Shown: in pieces, positions 41,826 through 46,166 of the stretch
Position numbering within the stretch: the first letter of the stretch is position 1
Layout: every line of letters starts with the position of its first letter
Assembly (NCBI GenBank): GCA_017881245.1
Contig: JADGRC010000251.1
Location: 1-46,166, forward strand
Source of the DNA: Pseudomonadota bacterium
Lineage (GTDB): Bacteria; Myxococcota_A; Polyangia; Fen-1088
Direction: 5' to 3'
DNA: 46,166 nt
Translations under genes and position numbers: made by a program
Notes under the pieces: generated by a model
What the model was told of the DNA's origin: nothing
Databases searched by the model: none
The model's input: only the letters and a program-made list of their open reading frames with translations

Positions 41826-43103
41826 ATGATTCGGATAGTTGCCCGAACCGATACGGACTTCGCGAGTTGCGTTCAGGCACTTTGCGACCGGGCGGCCGCC
41901 ATCCCCGACGGAATCGAGAACGCCGCACGAGAGGTCATTCGCACGGTGCGCGCCGGCGGCGACGCTGCTGTTCGGGAGCTGACCCAGAGATTCGAGGAAC
42001 GCCGCTTGGACCGCCTGGAACTCCCGCCCGCCGAATGGCAGGACGCGCCCGACCGCATCGATCCGGCGGTGCGCGCGGCCATGGAACATGCCGCCCGACG
42101 CATACGGGCGTTTCACGAAAGGGAGTGCTATCCGTCCTTCGAGATGGAACCGACGCCGGGAATACGCGTGGGTCTGCGGGTCGCGCCCTTGCGGCGGGTC
42201 GGGATCTACGTTCCGGGTGGCAAGGCGCTCTATCCTTCGACCGTCCTCATGACCGCCATCCCGGCTCGGGTCGCGGGCGTGTCGGAGATAGTCATGACCA
42301 CACCGGGCCCATCGCCGGAGACGCTGGCGGCGGCCAAAATCGCGGGCGTGGATCGGATTTTCGCGATCGGCGGCGCGCAGGCCATCGCGGCGATGGCCTA
42401 CGGAACCGAGTCCGTGCCCCGGGTCGACAAGATCGTCGGCCCCGGAAACGCGTACGTCGCGGCGGCCAAGCGGTTGGTATTCGGTGACGTCGGTATCGAT
42501 TCGATAGCCGGGCCGACCGAAGTGGTGATCGTGGCCGATGCGACCGCCGATCCGCGCTGGCTAGCAGCGGATCTCATCGCGCAGGCTGAACACGACGAGC
42601 GAGCCGTCCCCATCCTGGTGCTGGTGGGACGGGAGATCGTCGATCGAGTGGTGGCGGCCCTCGGGGAACAGCTGGCCACCCTGCCACGACGCGTGATCGC
42701 CGAGAAGGCACTCCGCGACGGCGGAGCCATTCTGATTGTCGACGACGTCGCAGAAGCCATCGACCTGGTCAACCGCCTGGCGCCCGAGCATGCGGGCCTC
42801 GCGCTTGCCGACGCGCGCACCTGGGCCAGCCGCGTGACCACGGCGGGCGCGTTGTTCCTGGGGCATTTCACGCCAGAATCCGTCGGCGACTACATCGCTG
42901 GCCCGAGTCATGTCTTGCCAACATCCGGTAGCGCTCGTTTTGCCTCCCCGCTTGGCGTCGCCGACTTCGTCAAGCGGACATCGTTGATTGAATACGATGC
43001 GGCCGCATTGCGATCACAGGCGGCGGACATCGAGAAAATGGCATCAGTTGAGGGTCTTGATGGACACGGCCGCGCGGTTCGGGTCCGTTTCTCCGCGCCT
43101 TGA
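41826..43103 (+). CDS. hisD: Histidinol dehydrogenase
   Basis: 425 residues, the family length. HisD oxidises histidinol to histidine in two NAD steps, the last steps of histidine synthesis. Motifs: VRVAPLRRVGIYVPGGKAL-like cofactor start, FAIGGAQAIAAMAYGTESVP, KIVGPGNAYVAAAKRLVFG, and zinc ligands in LIAQAEHDERA (Gln and His), the catalytic Glu-His in RLAPEHAGLAL, Asp in SVGDYIAGPSHVLPT and the C-terminal His in GLDGHGRAVRVR. All are present. ATG at 41826 gives a normal N-terminus; a GTG 39 bases upstream is possible. It is divergent from the sigma factor and starts a rightward run with a methyltransferase 6 bases after its stop. Confidence 0.95.
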   Translation: MIRIVARTDTDFASCVQALCDRAAAIPDGIENAAREVIRTVRAGGDAAVRELTQRFEERRLDRLELPPAEWQDAPDRIDPAVRAAMEHAARRIRAFHERECYPSFEMEPTPGIRVGLRVAPLRRVGIYVPGGKALYPSTVLMTAIPARVAGVSEIVMTTPGPSPETLAAAKIAGVDRIFAIGGAQAIAAMAYGTESVPRVDKIVGPGNAYVAAAKRLVFGDVGIDSIAGPTEVVIVADATADPRWLAADLIAQAEHDERAVPILVLVGREIVDRVVAALGEQLATLPRRVIAEKALRDGGAILIVDDVAEAIDLVNRLAPEHAGLALADARTWASRVTTAGALFLGHFTPESVGDYIAGPSHVLPTSGSARFASPLGVADFVKRTSLIEYDAAALRSQAADIEKMASVEGLDGHGRAVRVRFSAP

Positions 43104-43109
43104 TCTGAC

Positions 43110-46021
<2,912 letters not shown>

Positions 46022-46038
46022 CGACCGCTTAGGACCGC

Positions 46039-46166
46039 TCAGGCGGAGCCAGCCGAGCCGCCCGCCGCAGAGCCGGCCGAGCCGCCTGCCGCGGCGCCAG
46101 CCGAGCCACCTGTCGCGGCGCCAGCCGAGCCGCCTGCCGCGGAGCCAGCCGAGCCGCCCGCCGCGG
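46039..46166 (-). CDS. 3' end of a gene encoding GGSAG repeats (partial)
   Basis: On the minus strand the frame reads a chain of AAGGSAGS / AAGGSAGA units and stops with TGA at 46041-46039, ending in GGSAGSA. Only 42 codons are visible; the gene begins beyond the right edge. Such Gly-Ser-Ala repeats are typical of secreted or lipoprotein linkers in myxobacteria, like the GTGG linkers elsewhere in this window. The plus-strand frame (AEPAEPPAA repeats) is also open but has no start codon after ligA. This is a low-complexity tail, so the product cannot be named. Confidence 0.55.
   Translation of the reverse strand, partial: AAGGSAGSAAGGSAGAATGGSAGAAAGGSAGSAAGGSAGSA
46043..46166. repeat. 24-bp tandem repeat, five units, at the right edge
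   Basis: Units 46043-46066, 46067-46090, 46091-46114, 46115-46138 and 46139-46162 align without gaps and differ at a few third positions. A sixth begins at 46163 and is cut by the window edge, so the array may be longer. Confidence 0.9.

Noticed and set aside
46022-46166. A plus-strand Ala/Pro/Glu-repeat protein after ligA
   Set aside because: There is no ATG, GTG or TTG between the ligA stop and the repeat; the minus frame ends with a stop just before ligA.

Overview
The window is high-GC DNA with dense genes, long secreted glycine-rich lipoproteins, an ECF sigma factor coupled to a FecR/TPR protein, orphan NtrC-type regulators, a Hanks-type kinase with a C-terminal PEGA domain, and a DUF1592/DUF1552 gene pair. 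Together these suggest a chromosome segment of a Myxococcota (deltaproteobacterial, Polyangia-like) bacterium. That assignment rests on gene content and style, not on a marker gene. I found no rRNA, tRNA, CRISPR array, phage or intact insertion sequence.

Layout. 1-7638 is on the minus strand: the 5' part of an outer-membrane beta-barrel protein that runs off the left edge, and a likely operon reading leftward from 7638 (unknown protein, pyruvate carboxylase, ribokinase, sugar-binding lipoprotein). 7771-14654 is on the plus strand: a PLP aminotransferase, then a four-gene unit (barrel-like secreted protein, ECF sigma factor, FecR/TPR membrane protein, von Willebrand-like lipoprotein), then a methionine/glycine-repeat lipoprotein closed by a clear terminator at 14763-14795. 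14924-16730 is a divergent pair: a YbjN-like protein and a zinc-ribbon coiled-coil membrane protein. 16846-19772 is lytic transglycosylase versus ssb, also divergent. 19915-26188 carries a beta-propeller-like lipoprotein, a polysaccharide deacetylase, AstA, an NtrC-type regulator and a DUF423 membrane protein. 26220-28413 (minus) is a second NtrC-type regulator overlapping an RlpA-like gene, followed by a small protein. 28484-33370 holds hisC, a 417-base gap that is AT-richer than its surroundings, and the DUF1592/DUF1552 pair. 33402-35756 is the PEGA kinase. 35877-40264 holds a membrane protein, 4-alpha-glucanotransferase, and a coupled ABM-domain/iron-type alcohol dehydrogenase pair. 40342-41655 (minus) is a CDP-alcohol phosphatidyltransferase and an ECF-type sigma factor. 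41826-46021 is hisD, a methyltransferase and ligA. The last 128 bases are the 3' end of a minus-strand gene encoding GGSAG repeats.

Themes. Much of the window is cell-envelope biology: two barrel-like proteins, six likely lipoproteins, two peptidoglycan enzymes, a polysaccharide deacetylase and envelope-linked regulators. Housekeeping genes (pyc, ssb, ligA, hisC, hisD, pgsA-like, malQ) are interspersed. The parts most likely to hold something undescribed are the ECF/FecR/barrel/lipoprotein unit, the Met-Gly repeat lipoprotein next to it, and several short-period repeats in promoter regions. Start codons are chosen by eye and are uncertain where stated.
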